Shown here: positions 55,112 to 63,208 of the stretch, one piece after another
Layout of the letters: every line of letters starts with the position of its first letter
How positions within the stretch are numbered: the stretch's first letter is position 1
Assembly: GCA_005239165.1 (NCBI GenBank)
Contig: RAPG01000009.1
Span: 62,001 to 126,000 of the forward strand
Direction: 5' to 3'
Origin: Allopusillimonas ginsengisoli
GTDB lineage: Bacteria > Pseudomonadota > Gammaproteobacteria > Burkholderiales > Burkholderiaceae_B
Length of the DNA stretch: 64,000 nt
The notes under the pieces: generated by a model
Databases searched by the model: none
The model's input: the letters and a program-made list of their open reading frames with translations, nothing else
What the model was told of the DNA's origin: nothing
Position numbers and translations under genes: made by a program

Positions 55112-55384
55112 ATGAGTACAGCTACCGCCCGCTTAGATCTTCGCCTGAATGCTCGCGACAAAGACCGCATAGCCAAGGCCGCCGCGCTACGTGGCATGGC
55201 AGTGTCTACTTTCGTGCGTGACGCCGTGCTGCGTGAGGCCGATACAGCGATTACAGCAAATACCATTACCATGTTGTCTGAACAAGAGTCACGACGTTTT
55301 TTGGCCGCACTCGATCAGCCGTTTCAACCGAATGACCGGCTGTTCAAAGCCATGAAAGATGCGGCTAATCTAATAAAGCGTTGA
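55112..55384 (+). CDS. TacA-family antitoxin (DUF1778, ribbon-helix-helix)
   Basis: 90 residues. The N-terminal RHH domain reads RLDLRLNARDKDRIAKAAAL and MAVSTFVRDAVL, followed by a C-terminal neutralising tail FLAALDQPFQPNDRLFKAMKDA, the usual DUF1778 toxin-binding segment. AGGAGAAC precedes the ATG. The toxin gene follows after three bases. Confidence 0.88.
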   Translation: MSTATARLDLRLNARDKDRIAKAAALRGMAVSTFVRDAVLREADTAITANTITMLSEQESRRFLAALDQPFQPNDRLFKAMKDAANLIKR

Positions 55385-55387
55385 CCC

Positions 55388-55924
55388 ATGGCGCTGACAT
55401 TCACGTTGCTCGACGGTCGCTATCATGACCGTCGTTCTTTCTCTTGTGGCGTAGCCGCGCTGGATGACTATCTGCGCAATTGGGCGGGGCAACATCAACG
55501 CGACGGCATCGCGACCACCCATATCCTGATCGATGACACACAGCCCGCCCATATTCTGGGCTATTGCTCGCTATCGGCTGCACAACTGTATTTACATGAA
55601 TTGCTTGAAGAACACCGTAAGCGTATGCCTGCATATCCAGTGCCGGCCATGCGCATGGGGCGTCTTGCAGTATCTGCAAACGAGCAAGGTAAAGGTTATG
55701 GTCGGTTATTGCTTGGACACGCTGTCAACCTGGCTCTATCTGTGCGTCAGTCTATGGGAATAAGGGTATTAATTGTGGATGCCAAGGATGCGCGGGCAGC
55801 GAAATTTTATGAGGGTTATGGCTTTCAGCCGACCATAGATGCAAGGCCAACACTTTACCTGCCATTAGGGCGGCACAAACCTACTTCAGCCCCGCCTTAT
55901 CCAGCCCAAACGCAACGTCCATAG
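55388..55924 (+). CDS. TacT-family GNAT acetyltransferase toxin
   Basis: 178 residues with a GNAT fold. The acetyl-CoA-binding segment is MGRLAVSANEQGKGYGRLLL and the catalytic Tyr lies in AAKFYEGYGF. FSCGVAALDDYLRNWAGQHQ is typical of TacT toxins, which acetylate aminoacyl-tRNA and block translation. The last 44 bases overlap the 3' end of the opposing carboxymuconolactone-decarboxylase gene, adding a Pro-rich tail. Confidence 0.88.
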   Translation: MALTFTLLDGRYHDRRSFSCGVAALDDYLRNWAGQHQRDGIATTHILIDDTQPAHILGYCSLSAAQLYLHELLEEHRKRMPAYPVPAMRMGRLAVSANEQGKGYGRLLLGHAVNLALSVRQSMGIRVLIVDAKDARAAKFYEGYGFQPTIDARPTLYLPLGRHKPTSAPPYPAQTQRP

Positions 55925-56360
55925 AGCCCGGTTCATTTGTAAAGGAAATTGCCAGGCGGTTCCAACCATTGATGGCTACGATACGAAACGTAATTTCGCT
56001 TAGCTCCTGCTCAGAGAGTTCCTTGCGGACGGCATTGAATATTTCATCAGGAACGCCGTGTGGGGGCAGATTGGTAACGACTTCCGTCCATTCAAGAACA
56101 GCGCGCTCGCGCGGCGAAAAAAGGGCAGACTCACGCCATACAGCAATATGGTGCAGACGCAGCTCACGTTCGCCCTGGATTTTTGCTTCTTTTACATGCA
56201 TATCCAGGCAAAAGGCGCAGCCATTTAACTGCGAGGCACGGATATCAATCAGGCTGCCCATTTCTTTATTTATTTCGTTGGCAGCGAGCGTCTGGCTGAA
56301 CTCTTGAAATTTCTTGGCGAGGGTGGGGGCAAGTTTGTAATAATTTAACCGTTGTGTCAT
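55881..56360 (-). CDS. Carboxymuconolactone decarboxylase family (AhpD-like) protein
   Basis: 159 residues from ATG 56360. The AhpD-type core has LIDIRASQLNGCAFCLDMHVKEA with the redox Cys-x-x-Cys and a following His, as in alkylhydroperoxidase-like members. ERAVLEWTEVVTNLP follows. It probably reduces peroxides through the CxxC pair. A ten-residue longer start (56390) is possible but has a poorer ribosome site. Confidence 0.85.
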   Translation of the reverse strand: MTQRLNYYKLAPTLAKKFQEFSQTLAANEINKEMGSLIDIRASQLNGCAFCLDMHVKEAKIQGERELRLHHIAVWRESALFSPRERAVLEWTEVVTNLPPHGVPDEIFNAVRKELSEQELSEITFRIVAINGWNRLAISFTNEPGSMDVAFGLDKAGLK

Positions 56361-56466
56361 TTGAGTTTCTTTCAAAAGTATAGGAGTCACCAGTATCGAC
56401 GGCGACTATGTCGACAAGCTTTCATATCATCTACGGCCAGACGACGATAGCCCGTCGCAACGCCGC

Positions 56467-57273
56467 CTATAAGCCTTGCATCCGCTCACTTTCAATCATT
56501 ATAAATTCGTCACATGCTTCATCATAATCCCATCGTTCCACAACACAGTGCCGCGATCTGCCATCAACCCCATGACGAATAAGGTTAATAGAGTTGTTGG
56601 AATCATGACGAATCCGGGACGACACCGCTGTACCTGCCTGTACGGCCCAAACAGGACGCGGCAAATTGGCAATGTTATCGTGCAGCGCGCTTATATAAGG
56701 CCTATGGATATGGCCACCTAATATCAAATCGACGCCTGCCTCTGCCCATGTCTGGATGGCTAGCTCGTGGCCTCGCAACAGATGCTCTTGATCGATAGCG
56801 TGCTGTACATAAATAGGTTGATGGGTCACAACAATCCGCAACTGCCCGGGCTCAGCTTGCGTCAAGCGCTGTGCAACGCGTTTGATCTGCCTGGCAGAAA
56901 CCTCGCCTTCTATATGCCGATAACGGCGTGTTGTGCGTAGCCCAATGACCAGCAGTTCTGGGGTTGCAAGAACGGGTTCAAGATCCGGCCCAAAAACCCG
57001 CGTGTAGCGCCTGTACGGCAAAAATATGCGGGCTAGCAGATCAAACAATGGGATATCGTGGTTTCCCGCAATGACTAATCTGGACGAGATTGCGAGGCGA
57101 TCCAGGAAAGACTTGGCTGCGGCAAATTGTGCTGTCCGCGCGCGTTGCGTGATGTCGCCAGACAGAATCACTACATCAGGTGCTTGCACGTGTGTCAGGC
57201 GTTCTAGCGCGCTAACGACCTTAGGCCTTTCGGTACCAAAATGTGTATCCGAGATGTGTAGTGCTAGTTTCAT
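56467..57273 (-). CDS. Metallophosphoesterase (calcineurin-like)
   Basis: 268 residues with the complete two-metal motif series: HISDTHFG, LSGDIT, IAGNHDIP, VVTHQPIY and GGHIHRPY. Its start overlaps the stop of the upstream lipid-kinase gene as ATGA, so the two proteins are coupled. Related pairs in other bacteria are suspected to work in phospholipid metabolism, with the phosphoesterase removing a phosphate added by, or upstream of, the kinase; this is inference. Confidence 0.88.
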   Translation of the reverse strand: MKLALHISDTHFGTERPKVVSALERLTHVQAPDVVILSGDITQRARTAQFAAAKSFLDRLAISSRLVIAGNHDIPLFDLLARIFLPYRRYTRVFGPDLEPVLATPELLVIGLRTTRRYRHIEGEVSARQIKRVAQRLTQAEPGQLRIVVTHQPIYVQHAIDQEHLLRGHELAIQTWAEAGVDLILGGHIHRPYISALHDNIANLPRPVWAVQAGTAVSSRIRHDSNNSINLIRHGVDGRSRHCVVERWDYDEACDEFIMIESERMQGL

Positions 57274-58274
57274 GCCGCGTCGACTTCTGTGCGGCGCTTA
57301 ATCAGCAGCAGTGGCTCGGGCGCCACGCGAAACTCCAGCGGTGACTGCAACCACATAATCTCGCCATCAGCAGCTACTTTTATACGGCGCTTGCGTGGGT
57401 TGTCTTTGCTGGTTGCAGGCCCGGTTTGATGCGAGCTGTGCTTACCCAAGAACTTACCACTGGGAGAGACAGTCAGACTGCGAAAGCTAAAGCTGGTGAC
57501 ATTATCGGCATCGCCCAATCTGCCCAAGGCACCACGAGCAGCCAGCCACAACATAGCCAACGTACCTACGTGATTGACCGCGATCGCGGCAAGCTGGTCC
57601 TGTTTGACCGCCTCTGCCTCGCGCATGCCCACCTGTTCAAGTTGCAGGCGATTATTGCCGATAAACAGCGTGGTTGACCGAAGATGAGCCCGTTCGCCGT
57701 CCTGCTCTAACACCAGATCCAACGACCGATGATGGTCCAGCGCCGTGACAAAGGCAGACCACAGCGCGACGAGCCGGCTTCTACCATAACGCTGTTTAAA
57801 CGCTTCGCGGTCTTCAAGCAGCTCTGGGTACAAACCTACGCTGGCATTAACAAGAAAAACCCGATCATTAACCAACCCGACTTGTACCGGCGACGGCTCG
57901 CCCTGCAATAAGTCATCTAGCGCCCTTTGTAAATCCTCCGGGATGCCGTGCGTGCGCCCAAAATAATTAAAGGTGCCCTGCGGGAGTGCACCAAACAGAC
58001 AACGGCTGCCCAGTGCCGTATTTGCTACGGCGTTGATGGTTCCGTCCCCACCGACCGCCACCACAACGCCGTTTTCTGTACTGGCTGTTTCCACGGCCTG
58101 CTTTACGGTTGAATCTACATCGTTGGGCCCGTCAATGACGAACATGCGGTACGTACGCCCTGCCGAACGCATTGCGGACTCAATCGTTTGGCGGGTGGCG
58201 CTTGAATCGCTAGAGCCTGAGCCGCCATTGATAACGAAGAACAAGGCTGGATTGGGGTGCATATGACTGACCAA
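57270..58274 (-). CDS. Diacylglycerol/lipid kinase family protein
   Basis: 334 residues. The DAGK catalytic domain has FFVINGGSGSSDS near the start and VVAVGGDGTINAVANTAL (the G-G-D-G-T nucleotide motif), then ALPQGTFNYFGRTHGIP. The C-terminal beta-sandwich follows, with IKVAADGEIMWLQSPLEFRV. It phosphorylates a lipid or sphingoid-type acceptor. It may start at TTG 58274, spaced five bases from GGAG, or ATG 58262. Confidence 0.85.
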   Translation of the reverse strand: MVSHMHPNPALFFVINGGSGSSDSSATRQTIESAMRSAGRTYRMFVIDGPNDVDSTVKQAVETASTENGVVVAVGGDGTINAVANTALGSRCLFGALPQGTFNYFGRTHGIPEDLQRALDDLLQGEPSPVQVGLVNDRVFLVNASVGLYPELLEDREAFKQRYGRSRLVALWSAFVTALDHHRSLDLVLEQDGERAHLRSTTLFIGNNRLQLEQVGMREAEAVKQDQLAAIAVNHVGTLAMLWLAARGALGRLGDADNVTSFSFRSLTVSPSGKFLGKHSSHQTGPATSKDNPRKRRIKVAADGEIMWLQSPLEFRVAPEPLLLIKRRTEVDAA

Positions 58275-58524
58275 ACGGGCTCCCTACAGTGAGTTGAGTT
58301 TGATCGTAACAGCATAAAGCGGCGGAGCACAGCGCGCGCTAGCAACTGAAATTTACACGGTTAGTGGCAAAAGTGATGGGTATTATCCTTGTAAATGTAT
58401 TGTTGAACGCTAAGATGTAAGCGATGATGCGACAGGATATCGTCGGGTTTTCCCACACAGTAAGCCTGTTCAAACTCAACATACTATCGCTTTGCATTAC
58501 TAACGATATACGTTACTAGTCAGA

Positions 58525-58803
58525 ATGATCCAGTCCTTTGCTTGTCACGACACAGCAGCCATGTTCAAAGGCACCCGTGTTACTCGCTTCGTCAATATCG
58601 AACCTGTAGCCATGCGCAAGTTGGCCATGCTGGAACGTGCCGCCCGAATCGCAGATTTGCGAATCCCGCCCAATAACCGGCTTGAATAGTTGAAAGGCGA
58701 TAGAGAAGGCCAATACAGCATCCGCATCAATAGGCAGTGGCGCGTGTGCTTCGTCTGGACCGGCCAAGACGCCGAGCGCGTCGAAATTGTGGACTACCAC
58801 TAA
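58525..58803 (+). pseudogene. higB: HigB-type toxin gene with an internal stop
   Basis: Open from ATG 58525, it reads MIQSFACHDTAAMFKG to PPNNRLE, then TAG at 58687-58689 (codon 55), then LKGDREGQYSIRINRQWRVCF to the natural TAA at 58801. The canonical HigB sequence there is LE-A-LKGDR-x-GQ-x-SIRIN-x-QWR. The stop removes the catalytic C-terminal half, so the toxin is dead unless the stop is read through. The antitoxin follows intact. Confidence 0.85.
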
Positions 58804-58813
58804 AGAGGTAATT

Positions 58814-59113
58814 ATGCGTACTGTACCCTACCCCACCCCTGGCGAAATCTTGCTGGAAGAGTTCCTTAAACCCATGGGCGTTAGCCAATACCGGCTGGCG
58901 AAAGAAATCAGTGTGCCGCAAATACGCATCAGTGAGATTGTGGCTGGTAAGCGTGCTGTGACTGTGGATACGGGACTGCGTTTATCGCGCTACTTTGGCA
59001 CTTCTGATGAGTTCTGGACTGGGCTGCAGCTAAGTTACGATCAGGCGTGCGCCAAAGACACCCTGGCCGATGTGCTTGCCAAAATAAAACCATTGGAACA
59101 TGAGCACGTTTAG
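58814..59113 (+). CDS. higA: HigA-family antitoxin (XRE HTH)
   Basis: 99 residues from ATG 58814 (AGAGGTA upstream). The HigA signature is complete: TPGEILLEEFLKPMGVSQY, LAKEISVPQIRISEIVAGKRAV, DTGLRLSRYFGTSDEFWTGLQ. It binds DNA and normally neutralises HigB. Here the toxin gene just upstream is interrupted, so HigA may persist only as a regulator. Confidence 0.9.
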   Translation: MRTVPYPTPGEILLEEFLKPMGVSQYRLAKEISVPQIRISEIVAGKRAVTVDTGLRLSRYFGTSDEFWTGLQLSYDQACAKDTLADVLAKIKPLEHEHV

Positions 59114-59369
59114 CCACCCCACAAATATGGATAAGCGGCGGCAACAGGGGCATCGTTCGCACACGACTCTTAAAAGCCACGTAGTGCTGATCCCTCAGAA
59201 CTACGAAATCGGGGAGATTCTCACTCCGTATATCCACAACACAAACATATGTAAAGCCTTCCAAAGAAGCTTTAAGTCTTAACATTTGAGTAGTCCGTGT
59301 TCACTCCGGCCCAAGAATCACTCCAGCAGCCATCTCGACAGCTGGAGAATGTCAATAAGGACTCACGCG

Positions 59370-60011
59370 ATGAAACTCAAACCTTCTCTACTTATGGCTG
59401 CCATGTTGGTCGCTGGATCTTTCGCCGTCCCGGCGCTGGTCGAGGCTGCGGCAGCAGCTCCCACCGATCATTCTTACACCGCAACCCTACAGCCGATGAA
59501 CGCGAAGGCAATCGGCTTTTCGACTACCGGCGAGGCTACGTTCAAGATTCATGGCGACGACCTCACCATCGACATCAAGGTCAAGGGCTCGCCACCCAAC
59601 CTCACACACTGGCAGCATTTTCATGGCCTTAAGGGGCAAATGGCAGCAACATGTGCAACGCCTGCAGCCGATACTAACGGTGATGGCTTTGTCGACCTGA
59701 TCGAAACCGAACCTGCATCAGGCACAACCATGGTGCCGTTTGACGACATGCCTGCAAAAATGGATGTAGCACACGGCGATTACCCGAAAGCGTCTGCTGA
59801 CGGGTCATATCATTATCACAAGGTCGTATCCGTAAAGGAATTATCAGCGGCATTTGCCAAGGCCTTTGATGGTCAGGCGCTTAATCTCGACAAACGCGTC
59901 CTGTTAATCCACGGCGTCGCAGATGACACCAAGCTGCCCGCAACGGTGAAATCCCTTGGCCCTATTCCTGCTCAGGTTACTTTGCCTATTGCCTGCGGAA
60001 AGATTGAATAA
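59370..60011 (+). CDS. Exported CHRD-like protein with a calcium-binding-type loop
   Basis: 213 residues from ATG 59370 with AAGGA upstream. The signal peptide ends near LVEAAAA. The mature part repeats beta-strand text (ATFKIHGDDLTIDIKVKGSP then THWQHFHG) like the CHRD/SOD-like fold. An EF-hand-type loop DTNGDGFVD followed by LIE lies near residue 100. Histidines in HWQHFHG and YHYHK could bind a metal. I regard the family call as tentative; the function is unknown. Confidence 0.65.
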   Translation: MKLKPSLLMAAMLVAGSFAVPALVEAAAAAPTDHSYTATLQPMNAKAIGFSTTGEATFKIHGDDLTIDIKVKGSPPNLTHWQHFHGLKGQMAATCATPAADTNGDGFVDLIETEPASGTTMVPFDDMPAKMDVAHGDYPKASADGSYHYHKVVSVKELSAAFAKAFDGQALNLDKRVLLIHGVADDTKLPATVKSLGPIPAQVTLPIACGKIE

Positions 60012-60094
60012 GCACGCCAGCATAGCCAGCACAGGGCGAAACACCCAACCCTGTGCACATCTAAAACTTATGCCCGGTGAGCAGGATTGTTCAC

Positions 60095-60180
60095 CATCTC
60101 CTGCATCCTGCCCTTGTTCATTTCCCGATCGCCTGTTGGTCGCTGGCCGTCGTCACCGACTTTGCCAAAGTGCAATACCC
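60095..60180 (+). pseudogene. Fragment of a DUF2231-type membrane protein
   Basis: The plus-strand frame reads HLLHPALVHFPIACWSLAVV and then TDFAKV, the N-terminal helix of DUF2231 proteins (H-P-x-x-V-H-F-P-I). No continuation of the family is found, and the next gene is on the other strand. A decayed remnant. Confidence 0.5.
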
Positions 60181-60259
60181 TCAGAGGATACCTGAGCGTG
60201 CTAAGGCACCGATGACCCAGGTAATTAGTGGCTATGAGACGGCACCGCGCTGTAATACT

Positions 60260-60910
60260 TCAACCATCAAACGCCCTCAAATGCGGAAACCGCCCTTCTG
60301 CCAAATATTCCTCCTCAGCGGGCGTCGATAAACGACCTAAGAGCTGATTACGATGAGGATGGCGGCCAAACGCTGCGATCACCTGCCGCACATCACGCGC
60401 TTGTTTTACCAGCGACTGGTAAATGGGCTGCAGGTGCGGCGCGGCCGCTGTGTGTATGTCTTCACGAAGTGAGATCAGCAAATCGAGACGATCAAGATGA
60501 TCGGGCCCTTCGCAATGGCCTAGCGGTAGACCAAAAACAATCTTGAGCCACGGCTTGTTCAATGCCTCATAGTGCCCGTTGGCGATACCATCCATTGTCA
60601 GCGACAGCGCGGCGGGATCTTGCGCATAGGCACGGGTAGTGCCGCGCCAAACAGATCGCGAAAACTGATCGAGCAAGATGATGAGGGCAAGCCTGCCGTG
60701 GGGATCAGACGCCCACTCGGTGAGATGGCCTTCGGCGGCTAGTGTGGTGAGTTCAGAGAACCGAGCCGTGATCTCAGCGTCTGCCCCACCGCGCATTCTC
60801 CAGAACCAGTGGTCGCGATGGGTAGTCGCATCGACCTGAGGCACGCGCTCTTCAGGAAACCAGAAATAGATAACATCGTTTGATGTTTGAAAATCAGTTG
60901 CGTCGTTCAT
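60260..60910 (-). CDS. DUF924 family protein
   Basis: 216 residues with the DUF924 pattern: VIYFWFPEERVPQVDATTHRD near the start, WASDPHGRLALIILLDQFSRSVWRGT in the middle, and a C-terminal FGRHPHRNQLLGRLSTPAEEEYL. The family is all-helical (TPR-like) and of unknown function. It has 86-residue shadow frames on the opposite strand that are not genes. Confidence 0.88.
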   Translation of the reverse strand: MNDATDFQTSNDVIYFWFPEERVPQVDATTHRDHWFWRMRGGADAEITARFSELTTLAAEGHLTEWASDPHGRLALIILLDQFSRSVWRGTTRAYAQDPAALSLTMDGIANGHYEALNKPWLKIVFGLPLGHCEGPDHLDRLDLLISLREDIHTAAAPHLQPIYQSLVKQARDVRQVIAAFGRHPHRNQLLGRLSTPAEEEYLAEGRFPHLRAFDG

Positions 60911-61313
60911 TTCAGCACCAGCGTTTAGACGGGGTTCTTGAATGGCTTATAGCCGCAAGCGCGGCATGAGTCTAATTGCTGCTACAAGTTGCATTATTTA
61001 TCCCAAAATTGAACAGTCATATCACATACAAGCATGATTAAATTCTCATCAGTCGAGTTCAGAGGATGCCACGCTAGTGGCAGAAAACCTCGGTATTACC
61101 CTTGCACATGAGATGGAAAAATTAGTGCGTGGAAGACCGTCGCCGTAAAACAGCCAGAGATGGCCTGCCCCTGTGCTCATCGATCTGAGCGGACCATACC
61201 CGACAACGGTGATTGATGATTTGCAATATGGCCATGCATGGGCATCACGTTAGCAGCGTGCATCACCCTACGTGAAGGATGATGGACTGAGAAGTGTTTC
61301 TCCTTGATCAGAC
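60911..61313. other. Intergenic stretch with a short decayed-looking frame
   Basis: Near 61063-61146 the plus strand reads LVAENLGITLAHEMEKLVRG before a stop. It looks like protein but has no start or family match and is too short to call. Otherwise I see only the promoter region of the downstream toxin module. Confidence 0.35.
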
Positions 61314-61328
61314 TAATCCATTGGATTA
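61314..61328. promoter_or_regulatory. Palindromic operator of the RelE/HTH module
   Basis: TAATCCATTGGATTA is a perfect palindrome of two seven-base arms around one T, ending nine bases before the GTG start of the toxin. It is a probable autoregulatory site for the HTH antitoxin. Confidence 0.6.
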
Positions 61329-61337
61329 CACTACACC

Positions 61338-61679
61338 GTGCACAGTATTGCTGAACTGCCCACATACATTCGGCTAGTGAACAAGCTGCTGAGTGAAGAC
61401 GAAAGCCGCGACCTGATCGACTATTTAGCCGATCATCCGCAGGCCGGTGACATTATGGCAGGTACCGGTGGCGTACGTAAGTTGCGCTGGCACCGAGGCG
61501 GACAAGGTAAAAGTGGGGGTGTACGCGTCATCTATTACTACCACGATGATCATATGCCGCTATATCTACTTACGATCTTCGCCAAAGGTGATAAGTCCAA
61601 CTTAACTAAATCGGAGCGTAACGAGTTGGCCGATCTGGTCGACATACTGGTAAGCACCTGGAAAGGACAACAATCATGA
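61338..61679 (+). CDS. RelE/HigB2-like toxin
   Basis: 113 residues from GTG 61338. RelE-fold features: LLSEDESRDLIDYLADHPQAGD, TGGVRKLRWHRGGQGKSGGVRV and IYYYHDDHMPLYLLTIFAKGDKSNLT. This is the HigB-2/RelE subgroup that pairs with a downstream NadS/HigA-like antitoxin and cleaves mRNA on the ribosome. It overlaps the antitoxin start as ATGA. Confidence 0.85.
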   Translation: MHSIAELPTYIRLVNKLLSEDESRDLIDYLADHPQAGDIMAGTGGVRKLRWHRGGQGKSGGVRVIYYYHDDHMPLYLLTIFAKGDKSNLTKSERNELADLVDILVSTWKGQQS

Positions 61680-61960
61680 GCACTGCATTTCAAAGCATCA
61701 AGCAAGGCCTGCTAGAGGCTATCACGCACGCCAAGGGCGATGAGCGCGGCGTGCGCGTACATCACCCCCGCGTTGTTGACGTAAAGGCAATACGAGCTAA
61801 GGTAGGAATGACCCAGGAGCAGTTTGCTGCGCGCTTCGGCTTTTCCACAGCAACCCTACGTCACTGGGAACGAGGTGACCGCACCCCACGCGGCCCGGCG
61901 CTGGTGCTGCTCAACGTAATCGAACACAACCCACAGGCCGTTATTGACGCATTGGCCTGA
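61676..61960 (+). CDS. NadS/HigA2-like HTH antitoxin
   Basis: 94 residues. The C-terminal XRE HTH reads VKAIRAKVGMTQEQFAARFG followed by STATLRHWERGDRTPRGPA. The N-terminal part is likely the toxin-wrapping region (FQSIKQGLLEAITHAKG). It is translationally coupled to the RelE-like toxin and probably binds the palindrome at 61314. Confidence 0.88.
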   Translation: MSTAFQSIKQGLLEAITHAKGDERGVRVHHPRVVDVKAIRAKVGMTQEQFAARFGFSTATLRHWERGDRTPRGPALVLLNVIEHNPQAVIDALA

Positions 61961-61969
61961 TGAAGCGCC

Positions 61970-62653
61970 TCAAAGCGCATCTAAAGCGGCCTTCGCCAAC
62001 GCTGTAGACTGCTCTCTGCGTTCATCTATGCTGTCCTGCTTCCAACGCGAAGTCGCCTCCTCCAAGGCCGCTAGCGTTAGCGTGTCAGGTTTTTTCATGC
62101 TTGGGCCGTAGAAGGCGTCCAGCTTCATCAGTAGGTTCCCGTGTTGCACATGCAGGACACCCTCATCGGTTTGAAACCGCGCCTGATCTGCAATACCCTT
62201 CACATCCTCAAACTGTACGCCGGTAGGCTGCGGATCGGGGAGGCCGAGTTCGCGCGCGAACTGCCTGTCTTCCTCATCGAACTCTATGCCAAACTCATTC
62301 AGCTTTTCGGCCATTTCCTGTGCTGTCATGCTGCGAGTGGAGCTAATGAAAGCATCTTCAGCTGACTTGTTTATGTCGAAGACAGCAACCGAAACTTTGA
62401 CGTTTAAGATTCTGCCGTTTCCTGTCATCTCGTATGCACACAAGGACTCTACCGGTTCAGATTGCTTTAGTTGTTTTACCGGCACTTGGTATGTTGTGGC
62501 GATCATGTCGGCGGTTACGATGTCGCATGGCTGGCTCTCGAGCGCCACATCGTAAGATTTACTCGCAGCTACGGCGGTGTCAACGCTAATCAAACTAAGA
62601 GCGAATACATAAACAAGCGCAAATAAAAACCTTGTAGGCGTGCCCATTCTCAT
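61970..62653 (-). CDS. Exported protein of unknown function
   Basis: 227 residues with a signal peptide (about residues 1-29, ending TAVAA). The mature protein has two cysteines in SQPCDIVTADMIA and SLCAYEMTG, probably a disulfide. An acidic central helix (MAEKLNEFGIEFDEEDR) and a basic C-terminal helix follow. The C-D-I-V-T-x-x-x-I opening resembles DUF3558-like periplasmic or lipoprotein domains, but I do not assign the family. Starts at 62653 or 62647 are both possible. Confidence 0.65.
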   Translation of the reverse strand: MRMGTPTRFLFALVYVFALSLISVDTAVAASKSYDVALESQPCDIVTADMIATTYQVPVKQLKQSEPVESLCAYEMTGNGRILNVKVSVAVFDINKSAEDAFISSTRSMTAQEMAEKLNEFGIEFDEEDRQFARELGLPDPQPTGVQFEDVKGIADQARFQTDEGVLHVQHGNLLMKLDAFYGPSMKKPDTLTLAALEEATSRWKQDSIDERREQSTALAKAALDAL

Positions 62654-63208
62654 CCTCTTCTCCTGTTAGTTGCTGCCTGCCTCTATTCGGGCTGCACGTC
62701 ATTAGTCTGCAGCGCAGTCTAAATAGTGATTGCAATAATACGATTCTTAAGCCCACTTTGCAGACATAGCGTATAAGGGTTGCATGCTTGGGGTAGGCTT
62801 CACAACGTTTGTTTAAACGGTGAGGTGTAATTACTTGTTAAGTGGCTTGGGTATTGCGGAGCGAGACATGTTGTACCCATCTGTTGAATGTGGAGCCATC
62901 TACGACTGGCCGCTTCATCAACTGAGCCGCCAGAAAGCGGCCAGACGTTCTGGCGAATAGAAGTTATCTGGGATAATCATCCAATGACTTCGCGGCAACG
63001 TCCTTTATATGACAACCCATACCTTTCAATACTGGTGTGGTGTCTTCTGGCGACATCGACGCTGGCTGCGCCGTCGAGGGCCTGAAAGCAATTGGTGCAG
63101 ACTAAGCCAGACACAGACTTGGTGCAATAATATACTTGGCCGATGTCTGCGCACCGGTACCGCGCCGTGCTCACATCAGCAACGTTTTTAATTCCTGATG
63201 GAGGCCGT
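62654..63208. other. Intergenic stretch without a supported gene
   Basis: 555 bases with no frame of convincing composition. An imperfect repeat GCCAGA-CGT-TCTGGC lies at about 62940-62954 and could fold. The rest presumably carries promoters for the two exported-protein genes at either side. Confidence 0.4.

Noticed and set aside
62940..62954. GCCAGA/TCTGGC inverted repeat considered as a terminator or attachment site.
   Set aside because: Too short, no T-run, no matching copy found in the window.
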